A stretch of 30,414 bases of DNA. It comes from JADKBO01 sp037968395 (lineage in GTDB: Bacteria > Bacteroidota > Bacteroidia > Chitinophagales > Saprospiraceae). Numbering within the stretch: the stretch's first letter is position 1; every line of letters begins with the position of its first letter. Positions 8,949-17,884 of the stretch are shown here, piece by piece. The translations under genes were made by a program, and so were the position numbers. The notes beneath the pieces are model-generated. The model saw nothing but the letters and a program-made list of their open reading frames with translations. It was not told the origin of the DNA and ran no database searches. Location of the stretch: contig JBBKVK010000038.1 of NCBI GenBank assembly GCA_037968395.1, forward strand, positions 1 to 30,414, written 5' to 3'.

Positions 8949-9635
8949 TTAATCAATTCGCAAATCTTCAACTCTTACTCCTGGGTATTTTTTAGAATCG
9001 AAAGTGAAGGTAGACGCTTCAAAAGCTTTATTACCCTCAAACTTTTTGATATTTAAAGTGTATCTTGATCCATCTTTAGAAAACACTTTTATACTTTGCG
9101 CTCTATTACTTTTTGCGTCTACAGCTAATCTCATTTTAGAATATTCACTATTCTTATCCAATGGTTTAAATTCGATCAACGTTACTCTTTTGCCGCTGAT
9201 GACTTCCTCGCCTGTAATAGCATAAGCATAGTTACCATTTTCATAGATTCTTAATAAGTCTTTTGGTGACAACATGCCCTCGGTATCCTTAGGATTAAAA
9301 TCATTGATCTGCACCTCATTATTCGATGGAAGATAGACCCAAAGATTCTTACCATTACAATATACCTCTTGATCGCCCATTTTAGCAACAAATTTGTCCC
9401 CACTTTGCTTCATGTATCCCTTTTGGATTTCTGAGTCCTGCTGTGGTAAATCTAAGATTAGATCAAAATCAACATAAAGAGATTTATAAGAATCGTATTC
9501 TTTTTTTAATTTATCCAATATTTTCGTTGCAGCCGGATCACTATCGGCAGCTTTATCAAACGTCCCTTGTCCAGATAACTGTCCAAATACAAATAATAAC
9601 AAGAAGGAGAAAGTAGAAACTTTAAATGATTTCAT
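8949..9635 (-). CDS. lolA: LolA-family outer-membrane lipoprotein carrier
   Basis: This 228-residue periplasmic protein has a signal peptide at residues 1-23 (hydrophobic core FSFLLLFVF, end LSGQ). The mature part has the LolA layout of a half-barrel of beta-strands: DKLKKEYDSYKSLYVDFDLI at the start, QKGYMKQSGDKFVAKMGDQEVYCNGKNLWVY-type strands, then a Pro-rich loop (LPSNNEVQI) and a final FTFDSKKYPGVRVEDLRID-type end, quoted here in parts. In other Gram-negatives LolA ferries lipoproteins from LolCDE to the outer membrane. It follows clpX on the same strand after 135 bp, so it may be read with the clp genes or from its own start; no convincing promoter is visible. Family assignment is firm; orthology to the E. 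coli carrier is less so. Confidence 0.82.
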   Translation of the reverse strand: MKSFKVSTFSFLLLFVFGQLSGQGTFDKAADSDPAATKILDKLKKEYDSYKSLYVDFDLILDLPQQDSEIQKGYMKQSGDKFVAKMGDQEVYCNGKNLWVYLPSNNEVQINDFNPKDTEGMLSPKDLLRIYENGNYAYAITGEEVISGKRVTLIEFKPLDKNSEYSKMRLAVDAKSNRAQSIKVFSKDGSRYTLNIKKFEGNKAFEASTFTFDSKKYPGVRVEDLRID

Positions 9636-9770
9636 AATTGACTTTGTTTGAATGTTAATATATCAATCTTAAGACTCTTAAATAGACCTAAAGTATCAAA
9701 GTTGAGCGTTAAAATTTAGTTAACCTAATCTGTGTAGAAAAAGAAAGGTGCAGAAAATATACTATGTTGA

Positions 9771-11015
9771 CTATGCAGCTTTTAATTTACTGATTTTTGA
9801 TTTCGCTATTTTATTTTTAGCATATTCTAAATCTACTATAAACTCCTCAATACCTTCTTGAGACGGCATTTCATACATTGCATCCGTTAATACTGCTTCG
9901 CATAATGATCTAAGCCCACGTGCTCCTAATTTATATTCTAGCGCCATGGTAGCTATATATTCTAGAGCATCTTTTGTAAATTTAAGGTCTATGCCTTCAT
10001 ACTCAAACATTTTGGTATACTGCTTCACCAAAGCATTTTTAGGCTTAGTAAGAATACTAATTAAAGTTTCTTTGTCTAATGGTTCTAAGAACGTAAGGAC
10101 TGGCAATCTTCCTAATAATTCTGGGATTAAACCAAATGCTTTTAAGTCTCTGTGATTGATATATTGAAGTAAGTTTTCTCTATCAATGATCTCACCATCC
10201 TTTTCATTAGAGTATCCAATTGTCTGTGTATTAAGCCTTCTTGCGATGTGTTTCTCTACACCTGCAAACGCTCCTCCACAGATAAACAGGATGTTTGAGG
10301 TGTTTACCTTAATTAGCTTCTGCTCGGGATGCTTACGTCCTCCTTGTGGTGGTACATTGACATCGGTGCCTTCGAGCATCTTTAACATTGCTTGCTGCAC
10401 ACCTTCACCAGACACATCTCTTGTAATAGAAGGGTTATCTCCCTTACGAGCTATCTTGTCAATCTCATCTATATAAACTATTCCTTTTTCTGCTGAAGTA
10501 ACGTCATAATCACATGCTTGGAGCAGTCGAGATAACATACTTTCTACATCTTCACCAACATATCCAGCCTCCGTAAATACAGTAGCATCAACTATAGCAA
10601 ATGGTACATCTAAAAACTTAGCAATGGTTTTTGCCATGAGTGTTTTACCAGTCCCTGTTTCTCCAACAAAAATAATATTGGATTTTTCGATTTCTACCCC
10701 TGTCTTATCAACTTGATTTAACCTTTTGTAGTGGTTATATACCGCTACCGAAAGATACTTTTTTGCTTGATCTTGGCCAATTACATAATCGTCTAGAAAC
10801 TCCTTTAATTGCTGGGGCTTTATATTTTTAGGTAAATCAAACTTCTTTTTAGAAGAGGATGAAACTTTATCATTAACTTCTTCGCTGACTATTTGGTAAG
10901 CAGAATCTACACAAGACTCACATATATGCCCATCAATACCCGCAATCAAGATTAGAGCTTCTCTCTTATCTCTCCCACAAAATGAACATTTAATTTCTTC
11001 TTTATACTTAGCCAT
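9771..11015 (-). CDS. clpX: ATP-dependent Clp protease ATP-binding subunit ClpX
   Basis: ClpX is the AAA+ unfoldase that feeds tagged proteins, including tmRNA-tagged ones, into ClpP. The 414-residue protein is full length. It has the N-terminal zinc-binding domain (C10, C13, C32, C35), Walker A GETGTGKT (118-125), pore loop GYVG (151-154), Walker B IVYIDEID (179-186), the RKH loop (227-229), which contacts substrate, and sensor-2 GARGLR near the C-terminus. All expected motifs are intact. It starts 42 bp after clpP on the same strand, so the two are almost surely cotranscribed. Confidence 0.98.
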   Translation of the reverse strand: MAKYKEEIKCSFCGRDKREALILIAGIDGHICESCVDSAYQIVSEEVNDKVSSSSKKKFDLPKNIKPQQLKEFLDDYVIGQDQAKKYLSVAVYNHYKRLNQVDKTGVEIEKSNIIFVGETGTGKTLMAKTIAKFLDVPFAIVDATVFTEAGYVGEDVESMLSRLLQACDYDVTSAEKGIVYIDEIDKIARKGDNPSITRDVSGEGVQQAMLKMLEGTDVNVPPQGGRKHPEQKLIKVNTSNILFICGGAFAGVEKHIARRLNTQTIGYSNEKDGEIIDRENLLQYINHRDLKAFGLIPELLGRLPVLTFLEPLDKETLISILTKPKNALVKQYTKMFEYEGIDLKFTKDALEYIATMALEYKLGARGLRSLCEAVLTDAMYEMPSQEGIEEFIVDLEYAKNKIAKSKISKLKAA

Positions 11016-11057
11016 TATTTTAAAGATATTTGATTTACCTAAATTAACTTTAGAGAT

Positions 11058-11762
11058 CTATTCGGTAGTTGTCTTTCTAGGATTTGTTCTATCTAAAACC
11101 TCATCTACACAACCATATTCTTTAGCCTCATGAGAAGTCATCCATTTGTCTCTATCAGAATCCTTCTCAATAGTATCGTGGTCTTTACCTGTATGAAAAG
11201 CAAGTATATCGTACAATTCCTTTTTTAAAGTTCTTATTAAGTTATAAGATATTTCCATATCTGAAAACTGTCCTTGCATGCCTCCTGAAGGTTGGTGAAT
11301 CATCACTCTACTGTGCTTGAGACACGTCCTCTTCCCTTTCGTACCAGCTACCAACAATACTGCACCCATTGATGCAGCAAGACCAGTACATATTGTTCCG
11401 ATATCAGGAGAGACATATTGCATAGTATCGTAAATACCCATACCATCTATCACCGAGCCACCTGGGCTGTTGATAAACATTTGAATATCCCTCTTAGGGT
11501 CAGTTGATTCTAAAAATAAAAGTTGTGCTTGAATTACATTGGCTACATAATCAGTCACAGGCACTCCCATGAAAATTATTCTATCCATCATCAGTCTTGA
11601 GAAAACATCCATCCCAACTACATTCATTTGTCTCTCTTCAATAACCTGAGGAGTAAAACCTGTAATGTTTGGAGCTGTTGCATTCATATATTTCTCGAGA
11701 TGCATTGTACTCATTCCGAGATGCTTTACTGCATATTTTTTAAATTCATCCTTATGAATCAT
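11058..11762 (-). CDS. clpP: ATP-dependent Clp protease proteolytic subunit ClpP
   Basis: ClpP is the serine peptidase that forms the chamber of ClpXP. The catalytic triad is present: Ser131 in GLAASMGA, His156 in MIHQPSGG and Asp205 in SDRDKWM. The oxyanion-loop sequence SPGGSV (99-104) is also intact. The 234-residue length includes an N-terminal extension of about 30 residues relative to the E. coli mature form, possibly a propeptide. It lies between tig (153 bp upstream) and clpX (42 bp downstream), the classical order. No -7 box is visible directly upstream, so transcription probably comes from the tig promoter. Confidence 0.98.
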   Translation of the reverse strand: MIHKDEFKKYAVKHLGMSTMHLEKYMNATAPNITGFTPQVIEERQMNVVGMDVFSRLMMDRIIFMGVPVTDYVANVIQAQLLFLESTDPKRDIQMFINSPGGSVIDGMGIYDTMQYVSPDIGTICTGLAASMGAVLLVAGTKGKRTCLKHSRVMIHQPSGGMQGQFSDMEISYNLIRTLKKELYDILAFHTGKDHDTIEKDSDRDKWMTSHEAKEYGCVDEVLDRTNPRKTTTE

Positions 11763-11915
11763 AAAATCTTATTTAAAATTGTTAAAAACTTGCATATAAA
11801 AATCGCAATTTAGATACACATACCTTTATAAAAACTGAAAGTTACCAATAATTGTTTTAAAAAGGTAGAATTATCTCTCAATACCAATTGGATATTCTAT
11901 AAACCTACAACGAAC

Positions 11916-13310
11916 TTAGACCAATTTCTCCTCAGTCTCTACTGGTTTAGTATTAAATTTTTTATCAATAATACCATAGAATTTCTCTGAACCTTCCTTA
12001 ATTGTTTCAATGGTCAAATCAGGAATCATTTTACTGAATAACTTTTCTGACTCTACAGAACTAACAATATTATAGAATTCATTCTGGTCTTGTCTTAATC
12101 TATCCATCACTGTTGGCACTAGACTTTCATCAGTCATACCATACTGCATCAACATAGTTTTAGCTCTTTCATAAAGTTTCTTATCGATATCATCTTGAGC
12201 AATTGCAACTTTATACTGATCCATTAACTGCTCCTTAATTTTCACCCATTTGATTTCATCACTAAATGAATTAACCGTTTCTTCTAGTTTGTCAGCTTCT
12301 ACCTTTTCAGTCTCAGTCAGCCATCTTTTAAGGAATGTCTCTGATATATTAACCTCAGTATGTTTCATGATGCTATCCATTATATCACGATATATCATTG
12401 AATCAGCATCTTTTTTATAAGATAAAACTCTGTTTTTTCTAAAATCTTCCTTTAATTCCTCAACACTCTCCAAATTCCACGTAGAAAGTTTTTCTTTGAT
12501 TAATTCATCTGTCAATTCAGCAGGTTTTAATCTTTGCACTTCTTCTATCACAAAAGAGAAGTTATCACCAATCACTCTAGTATCATCTTCATCTACCCCT
12601 AATAGATCTTTTCTAATTGAGTTTTCTGGTCTATTTGTAACTTGCTTGATTTCTGCAGTAAATTTGTCTCCTTTTTTCTTTTTTAACAAGTCTGTTTTTA
12701 ACTCTTCTGATCCAACAGATTTCATTACTATATCAAAACTAGCCATCCAGCCGTCTTTCTTAGCTTTAGCACCATCTAACTCTGTTGCTGATACTTTCAA
12801 GACATCATCGCCCTGAATTTTATCAGTTACAGGCTCCATTACACCAAAATTCTTGCTGATGTTAGCTAAGTGATCTTCTATCTCTTTATCATCTGTAGAG
12901 ACTTCATATCTAGTAAATACATCACCCATACCAACACCTTTTACTTCAATAGGAGCTATTAATCCTAAGTCTAAAGAGTATGAATATGATTTATTGAGGT
13001 CTTTGTGATCTATATCTAACATTTGATCCGATGAAGGCAATGGTTGAGCAACGTACCTAATCTTTTCATCTTTTACAATTTGAGTAAATGCCTTGTCTAT
13101 TTCTTTTGAAACGGCATCAGACACAATAGATTTACCATACATTTTAGAAACAAAAGAATCAGGTGTTTTTCCTTTTCTAAAACCTTTAAAACTACCTTTA
13201 GATTTTACATCATTGATTTGTTTCTTATATTCAGGTATGTAATCAGAAGGTTCTATAATGATCTCTAATGTACACTCTAAATTATCCTTCTCTATTTTGT
13301 TGAATTTCAT
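11916..13310 (-). CDS. tig: Trigger factor
   Basis: Trigger factor is the chaperone that binds the ribosome exit tunnel and shields nascent chains. The 464-residue protein carries the ribosome-docking signature GFRKGK at residues 43-48 in the N-terminal domain. A central FKBP-like region at about 150-260 is diverged, and a helical C-terminal domain fills the rest. It is somewhat longer than the usual 430-450 residues. The sequence is diverged, as is common in Bacteroidota, but the docking loop and the position directly before clpP-clpX make the call safe. A clear -7 box lies about 75 bp upstream of the ATG. Confidence 0.95.
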   Translation of the reverse strand: MKFNKIEKDNLECTLEIIIEPSDYIPEYKKQINDVKSKGSFKGFRKGKTPDSFVSKMYGKSIVSDAVSKEIDKAFTQIVKDEKIRYVAQPLPSSDQMLDIDHKDLNKSYSYSLDLGLIAPIEVKGVGMGDVFTRYEVSTDDKEIEDHLANISKNFGVMEPVTDKIQGDDVLKVSATELDGAKAKKDGWMASFDIVMKSVGSEELKTDLLKKKKGDKFTAEIKQVTNRPENSIRKDLLGVDEDDTRVIGDNFSFVIEEVQRLKPAELTDELIKEKLSTWNLESVEELKEDFRKNRVLSYKKDADSMIYRDIMDSIMKHTEVNISETFLKRWLTETEKVEADKLEETVNSFSDEIKWVKIKEQLMDQYKVAIAQDDIDKKLYERAKTMLMQYGMTDESLVPTVMDRLRQDQNEFYNIVSSVESEKLFSKMIPDLTIETIKEGSEKFYGIIDKKFNTKPVETEEKLV

Positions 13311-13385
13311 AAGATTAAGTTTAATTTGAATAAATAATTGATATTCAAATTGTCAAGCAATATTGTCTTTTTTCGAAAATGAGTG

Positions 13386-13393
13386 CAAAGATA
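13386..13393 (-). promoter_or_regulatory. -7 promoter box for the tig-clpP-clpX cluster
   Basis: The minus strand reads TATCTTTG followed by CA, an exact match to the Bacteroidota -7 box TAnnTTTG. It predicts a leader of about 70 nt before the tig ATG. No well-spaced TTG is seen at -33. Confidence 0.6.
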
Positions 13394-13482
13394 ATAAATT
13401 TCACACAATTCATACTTGTAGTTATACTAGAAGTATGATACCAGCAGCTATTCATTTTCCTAAGTCCTTTTGCATAAAAAAG

Positions 13483-13520
13483 AATTAGTCTAAAACTTAA
13501 TATAAAACTTTAGACTAATT
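13483..13520 (-). terminator. Rho-independent terminator after the M1 peptidase gene
   Basis: The arms 13483-13494 (AATTAGTCTAAA) and 13509-13520 (TTTAGACTAATT) form a perfect 12-bp stem with a 14-nt loop. On the minus strand the stem is followed by CTTTTTTATG. It lies 77 bp past the M1 peptidase stop and separates that gene from the tig promoter. Confidence 0.82.
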
Positions 13521-13597
13521 TTAAAATATGTCTTACAATCATATGATTAACTCTACTAAGATCAAATAGTTTTCAGATAAGCTATTAGAATCTTTAT

Positions 13598-15955
13598 TTA
13601 AGGCCTTATTACTTTCTTTTGAGCTGCTTTCTGCATTGGATTTAACTTATCGTCATACTTATGCTTTTTATACACTTGAAATCTTGAAGGTTCAGTTGCT
13701 TCAATTGGCCAAGAATTATTAGACTCATCTGTATCTGCGGTCTCTCGGTAAGGGTCAAGTTTTACAGATTTCACAACTTTGTTTTTCACAAAAACTTTGT
13801 TAAACTTATCCTCATTTTTTCTCCACACCTCAACAGGAACAGTTTCTACTTGCTGAGTGCCATCCATAAATGTCCATTCTAATATTACTGGCATGACAAG
13901 ACCACCCTTATTAGAAAAATATAACTCGTAATAATTGTCTTTACCAAACATCTCCATTTTTTCTTCTTGTGTAAACACCTCATCATACTTGTGTCTGATG
14001 GTTACATCTATCGAATCCTCAGTTTCCCATGGTTTGTAGTTTGTATATATATCTGTTAAATCTCTGTCTTTGTCTACAGGAAACTTCATTCCTTCTTCCT
14101 TATTTCTAATCTGCGAGATATGTTTAAATCTAGCTTCAACCTTGTTTTCAAAAGTATCAATTTTCGATTCCGGATTATTTGCAATATCTACCTTATACCA
14201 TTTTACACTATCTATGGAGATGTCTACATTATCAGTGCTATAAAACCACCCTTTCCAAAACCAATCAAGATCTACACCACTTGCGTCTTCCATCATCCTA
14301 AAGAAATCATCTGGAGTTGGATGTTTGAATGCCCATGTTTCGCAATATTTTTTAAATGCATGATCAAACAATTCTCTACCCATAATAGTCTCCCTCAATA
14401 TGTTCATTGCTGTTGCAGGCTTAGAGTAGGCATTATTTCCGTAGTCCTTAATGTTTTCACTATTTGTCATTATTGGCTCCAATTGATGTTTGTCTCTGCC
14501 CATATATCCAGCAATGGTATGAGCTGGTCCACTTCTAGATGGATAGTTGTTGTCAAACTCTTGCTCTGCTAAAAACTGGACAAAACTATTGATACCTTCA
14601 TCAAACCATGCCCATTGACGCTCATCACTATTGATAATCATTGGGAAATAGGTATGCCCTACTTCATGTATTATAACAAGGATAGCAGCTTCTTTAGCTC
14701 TTTCAGAATATGTGCCATCATCTTCTGCTCTACCTGGGTTAAAGCTAATCATTGGGTACTCCATACCATTAGCTGCCTCTACAGATATAGCAACGGGATA
14801 TGGGTAAGGAATAGAGTACTTAGAGTATATTCTTAATGTATGGTCTACTACTTTTGTAGAATACTTATTATATATTGGATATGCTTCTTTACCATACAAA
14901 CTCATACACATTACTTTCTTACCCGCAGTAGTCATATGGGGCATTGCATCCCAAACAAATTTCTTACTTGCAGTCCAAGCAAAATCTCTCACATTTTCAG
15001 CTTTATATTTCCAAGTTTTTATAGATTTAGATATTGGCCTTTTTTCGTTTGTAAGTGCTTCTTCTTTTGTAACAATTTCTAATGGAGTTTTTACATTTTG
15101 AGCTTGTTCCCACCGGCTATATTGCTCTTTAGTGAGCATTTGTTTGTAGTTTTTACATTCTCCAGTTCCAGCTACAACATGGTCATCGGGCAAAGTAATC
15201 TCAACGTCATAATCTCCAAAACACAGGGCAAATTCTCCTCTGCCAACAAACTGTTTATTTTGCCATCCTTCAAAATCACTGTATACACACATTCTTGGAA
15301 ACCACTGTACCATGGTGTATAAATAGTTACCATGATCTTCAAAGAATTCATATCCACCTCTTCCCCAACTCGGATTATTCATTCTATCTATCAGATTATA
15401 ATCCCAATCTATGTTGAATTTCATTTTCTTGCCAGATCTTAAAGGTTGATCTAAATCAATTCTCATCATAGTACCATTAATAGTATATTTTAAAGGTCTA
15501 TTTCTGTCATCAGTAACTTTATGAATATTAACTCCATAAGCATCCAGCTCTCTCCATACTTCCAATCCTTTCAGTTGACGCTCACTCATCGTTTTATCAA
15601 TATCAGAAGGGTTAAACTTGTGCTTTAATGCATCAGATGCATGTTCGTTTTCATCTAATTGCACCCACAAATATTTTAGTTCGTTAGGTGAATTATTATG
15701 ATATGTGATGGTTTCACTTCCTATAAGCTTCTGAGCTTTTGTATCGAGTTGACATTTGATTTTATAGTCAGCTTTTTGTTGAAAATAAGCTGGACCAGGA
15801 TAACCATCTGCTCCCCTATATTCATTTGGAGATCGCAACATCTGCCCCATTTGCTCAAACTTGTTTGCATGATTGGTTCCTGGGTTATTCTGCTGCCCAA
15901 TTAATGGGGAGAAAAATGTAATTAAACAAAAGCTGAGTGAAATTAAATACTTCAT
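13598..15955 (-). CDS. Secreted M1-family zinc metallopeptidase
   Basis: This 785-residue exported gluzincin has a signal peptide at residues 1-20 (hydrophobic core, end LIGQ). The zinc site is complete: HEVGH at 430-434 and the third ligand Glu453 in WFDEG, with the 18-residue spacing of the M1 family. The exopeptidase-type loop is GMEYP (397-401) rather than the usual GAMEN, as seen in the Bacteroidota M1 branch. The N-terminal beta domain (KADYKIKCQLD) and a C-terminal region ending in LDPYRETADTDESNN-type sequence are typical of this branch. No T9SS sorting domain is seen, so it is probably periplasmic and processes peptides there. It is a single gene, with a candidate promoter upstream and a strong terminator downstream. 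Confidence 0.93.
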   Translation of the reverse strand: MKYLISLSFCLITFFSPLIGQQNNPGTNHANKFEQMGQMLRSPNEYRGADGYPGPAYFQQKADYKIKCQLDTKAQKLIGSETITYHNNSPNELKYLWVQLDENEHASDALKHKFNPSDIDKTMSERQLKGLEVWRELDAYGVNIHKVTDDRNRPLKYTINGTMMRIDLDQPLRSGKKMKFNIDWDYNLIDRMNNPSWGRGGYEFFEDHGNYLYTMVQWFPRMCVYSDFEGWQNKQFVGRGEFALCFGDYDVEITLPDDHVVAGTGECKNYKQMLTKEQYSRWEQAQNVKTPLEIVTKEEALTNEKRPISKSIKTWKYKAENVRDFAWTASKKFVWDAMPHMTTAGKKVMCMSLYGKEAYPIYNKYSTKVVDHTLRIYSKYSIPYPYPVAISVEAANGMEYPMISFNPGRAEDDGTYSERAKEAAILVIIHEVGHTYFPMIINSDERQWAWFDEGINSFVQFLAEQEFDNNYPSRSGPAHTIAGYMGRDKHQLEPIMTNSENIKDYGNNAYSKPATAMNILRETIMGRELFDHAFKKYCETWAFKHPTPDDFFRMMEDASGVDLDWFWKGWFYSTDNVDISIDSVKWYKVDIANNPESKIDTFENKVEARFKHISQIRNKEEGMKFPVDKDRDLTDIYTNYKPWETEDSIDVTIRHKYDEVFTQEEKMEMFGKDNYYELYFSNKGGLVMPVILEWTFMDGTQQVETVPVEVWRKNEDKFNKVFVKNKVVKSVKLDPYRETADTDESNNSWPIEATEPSRFQVYKKHKYDDKLNPMQKAAQKKVIRP

Positions 15956-15980
15956 TTATTTTGATTTTGTTAATGATCCA

Positions 15981-15988
15981 CAAAATTA
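15981..15988 (-). promoter_or_regulatory. Possible -7 promoter box for the M1 peptidase gene
   Basis: The minus strand reads TAATTTTG, matching TAnnTTTG, 26 nt before the ATG. There is no visible TTG at the right distance, so support comes from the -7 box alone. Confidence 0.4.
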
Positions 15989-16167
15989 ATCTAATAATAG
16001 ATATAGTCTATAGTTTTAGATTAATCCTCTATTATTATATACAAAAAATGGAGGAACTGGTTTCTGGTTTGCTAAAACATGACATAACTCTGTACTTTAT
16101 AATCACTTTTACTTTGCGATTTTCTTTTTATATTTTGGTTCTCTGCACTTAGTAATAGTTGCTAAAA

Positions 16168-16204
16168 ATAAAAAAGCACCTACAACGAATTTGATGTAGG
16201 TGCT
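16168..16204 (-). terminator. Rho-independent terminator after the aldehyde dehydrogenase gene
   Basis: The arms 16175-16184 (AGCACCTACA) and 16195-16204 (TGTAGGTGCT) pair perfectly over 10 bp around a 10-nt loop. On the minus strand they are followed by TTTTTATTTTT. It begins 25 bp after the stop codon. Confidence 0.88.
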
Positions 16205-16228
16205 GAGCAATCTTTGTTTTACAATTGA

Positions 16229-17761
16229 TTACAAGTCAAATTTTATGCCTTGAGCCAATGGTAATTCTTTACTATAATTTATAGTATTAGTTTGTCTTCG
16301 CATATAAGCTTTCCAAGCATCTGATCCAGACTCTCTTCCTCCGCCAGTTTCTTTTTCCCCTCCAAAAGCTCCGCCTATTTCAGCTCCACTTGTACCTATA
16401 TTAACATTAGCAATACCGCAATCACTACCACATTCTGATAAGAATAATTCTGCTTCTCTCATATTAGTTGTTATAATGGCTGAGGATAGACCTTGCGGTA
16501 CATCATTTTGCATATTGATGGCATTTTGTACATCACCTTTATACTTCATTACATACATGATTGGTGCAAAAGTCTCAGTTTGAACTATCTGTAAGCTATT
16601 GGATGCTTCTGCTACACATGGTTTAACATAACAACCGCTTTCATAGCCTTTTCCTTTCACTACACCACCTTTGACCACAAAATTAGCACCTTGCTTTTCA
16701 CCACTTGCAATAGCCGCTAAGTAATTATTAACTGAGTCAGTATCGATAAGAGGACCGACATGATTCTTTTGATCTAAAGGGTCTCCAATTTTTAATTGCT
16801 TATATGCTTTTGTGATTCCTTTTAGTACTTTGTCATATATATCTTCATGAACAATAAGCCTTCTGGTAGATGTACATCTTTGACCACATGTCCCTACTGC
16901 TCCAAATACTGCTCCAGTCAAAACTAAGTTTAACTCAGCTGTTGGTGTTACGATAATAGCGTTGTTACCACCTAATTCAAGTAATGACTTACCTAGTCTC
17001 TTACCAACTGTTTCTGCTACTATTTTACCCATACGAGTACTACCAGTTGCAGATATCAATGGCAACCTCTTATCATTGGTCATCAATTGACCTATTTTGT
17101 AATCACCCGTCACAATGCTACTTACTCCTTCAGGTACTTTATTTGCTTTAAGTACTTCATTTAGTAGTTTTTGACAAGCTACAGAACACAAAGGCGTTTT
17201 CTCACTACCTTTCCAAATAGTCACATCACCGCATACCATAGCGATCATTGAGTTCCATGACCAAACAGCTACTGGAAAATTAAAAGCTGATATAATACCA
17301 ACTACACCTAATGGGTGCCATTGCTCCATCATTCTGTGTAGAGGTCGTTCTGATTTGATGGTAAGTCCATATAGTTGTCTAGATAACCCAACAGCGAAAT
17401 CACATATATCTATCATTTCTTGCACCTCACCAAATCCTTCTTGAAGGGATTTACCCATTTCATAAGACACTAGTCTTCCTAATGAATCTTTATTTTTCCG
17501 GAGTGCTTCTCCATATTGCCTTACAATTTCTCCTCTATGAGGTGCAGGCCACAATCTCCACTCCTTATATGCGTCTTGAGCCTTTTTTACTACTTTATCA
17601 TAATCTTTAGCTGTAGTTACTCCTACGCTCCCAATTAATTTGCCATCAACAGGTGAGTAAGAATCAATGTATTCTTTTGAATCTATCGACTTTAGCCCAG
17701 TCCATGTACCAGGATTCTTTTTTGATAATCCAAGTTTCTTTAAAAATGATGTATTTGACAT
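16229..17761 (-). CDS. amaB: ALDH7-type aldehyde dehydrogenase (aminoadipic semialdehyde / piperideine-6-carboxylate dehydrogenase)
   Basis: This enzyme class oxidises L-2-aminoadipate 6-semialdehyde to aminoadipate with NAD(P)+ in lysine breakdown. The 510-residue protein is close to human ALDH7A1 along its whole length, including GEIVRQ, MGKSLQEGFGEVQE, ISAFNFPVAVW, the Gly-rich FNFPV/GSTRMG cofactor region, SLLELGGNNAI (catalytic Glu262) and GQRCTSTRRL (catalytic Cys296). The end PLAQGIKFDL is also ALDH7-like. The frame extends 14 codons further upstream to 17803, but the -7 promoter box lies inside that extension, so I use the ATG at 17761, which gives MSNTSFLKKLGL and matches the family start. 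No other lysine-catabolic gene is adjacent, so the physiological substrate is inferred from the subfamily. Confidence 0.93.
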   Translation of the reverse strand: MSNTSFLKKLGLSKKNPGTWTGLKSIDSKEYIDSYSPVDGKLIGSVGVTTAKDYDKVVKKAQDAYKEWRLWPAPHRGEIVRQYGEALRKNKDSLGRLVSYEMGKSLQEGFGEVQEMIDICDFAVGLSRQLYGLTIKSERPLHRMMEQWHPLGVVGIISAFNFPVAVWSWNSMIAMVCGDVTIWKGSEKTPLCSVACQKLLNEVLKANKVPEGVSSIVTGDYKIGQLMTNDKRLPLISATGSTRMGKIVAETVGKRLGKSLLELGGNNAIIVTPTAELNLVLTGAVFGAVGTCGQRCTSTRRLIVHEDIYDKVLKGITKAYKQLKIGDPLDQKNHVGPLIDTDSVNNYLAAIASGEKQGANFVVKGGVVKGKGYESGCYVKPCVAEASNSLQIVQTETFAPIMYVMKYKGDVQNAINMQNDVPQGLSSAIITTNMREAELFLSECGSDCGIANVNIGTSGAEIGGAFGGEKETGGGRESGSDAWKAYMRRQTNTINYSKELPLAQGIKFDL

Positions 17762-17792
17762 GTAATTATTATATTTAGATTTAATTGAAATG

Positions 17793-17820
17793 CAAAAGTA
17801 CAAGAAATTGTTTAGCCAAA
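17793..17820 (-). promoter_or_regulatory. Promoter of the aldehyde dehydrogenase gene
   Basis: The minus strand has TACTTTTG (17800-17793), a perfect -7 box followed by CA, and TTTG (17820-17817) 16 nt upstream as a slightly close -33 element. The box overlaps codons 2-4 of the longest possible frame, which rules out that upstream start. Confidence 0.6.
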
Positions 17821-17845
17821 AAATTATGTACTGTTATTACATTGT

Positions 17846-17853
17846 TATATTTA
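17846..17853 (+). promoter_or_regulatory. Weak -7-like box for the S9 peptidase gene
   Basis: TATATTTA differs from TAnnTTTG in the last base and lies 31 nt before the ATG at 17885, in the 123-bp gap shared with the divergent aldehyde dehydrogenase gene. No good -33 element is seen. Confidence 0.25.
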
Positions 17854-17884
17854 CAAATAAAATTCAACTAATAGAAACAATGTG

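Noticed and set aside
8921..8950. Imperfect hairpin AGAATAGG / CCTATTTT just behind the lolA-like stop codon
   Set aside because: The T run is on the plus strand, where no gene ends, and the minus-strand side lacks a T run.
14120..14572. Plus-strand open frame of 150 codons opposite the M1 peptidase gene
   Set aside because: It is rich in Cys, Phe and Ile as expected from an antisense frame, and overlaps the coding region of a complete metallopeptidase.
15937..16152. Short hydrophobic plus-strand frame (71 codons) in the gap before the aldehyde dehydrogenase terminator
   Set aside because: It starts inside the signal peptide of the M1 gene on the other strand, is very AT-rich, and overlaps that gene's promoter box. 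A small membrane peptide from an inner ATG at 16048 cannot be excluded but has no support.
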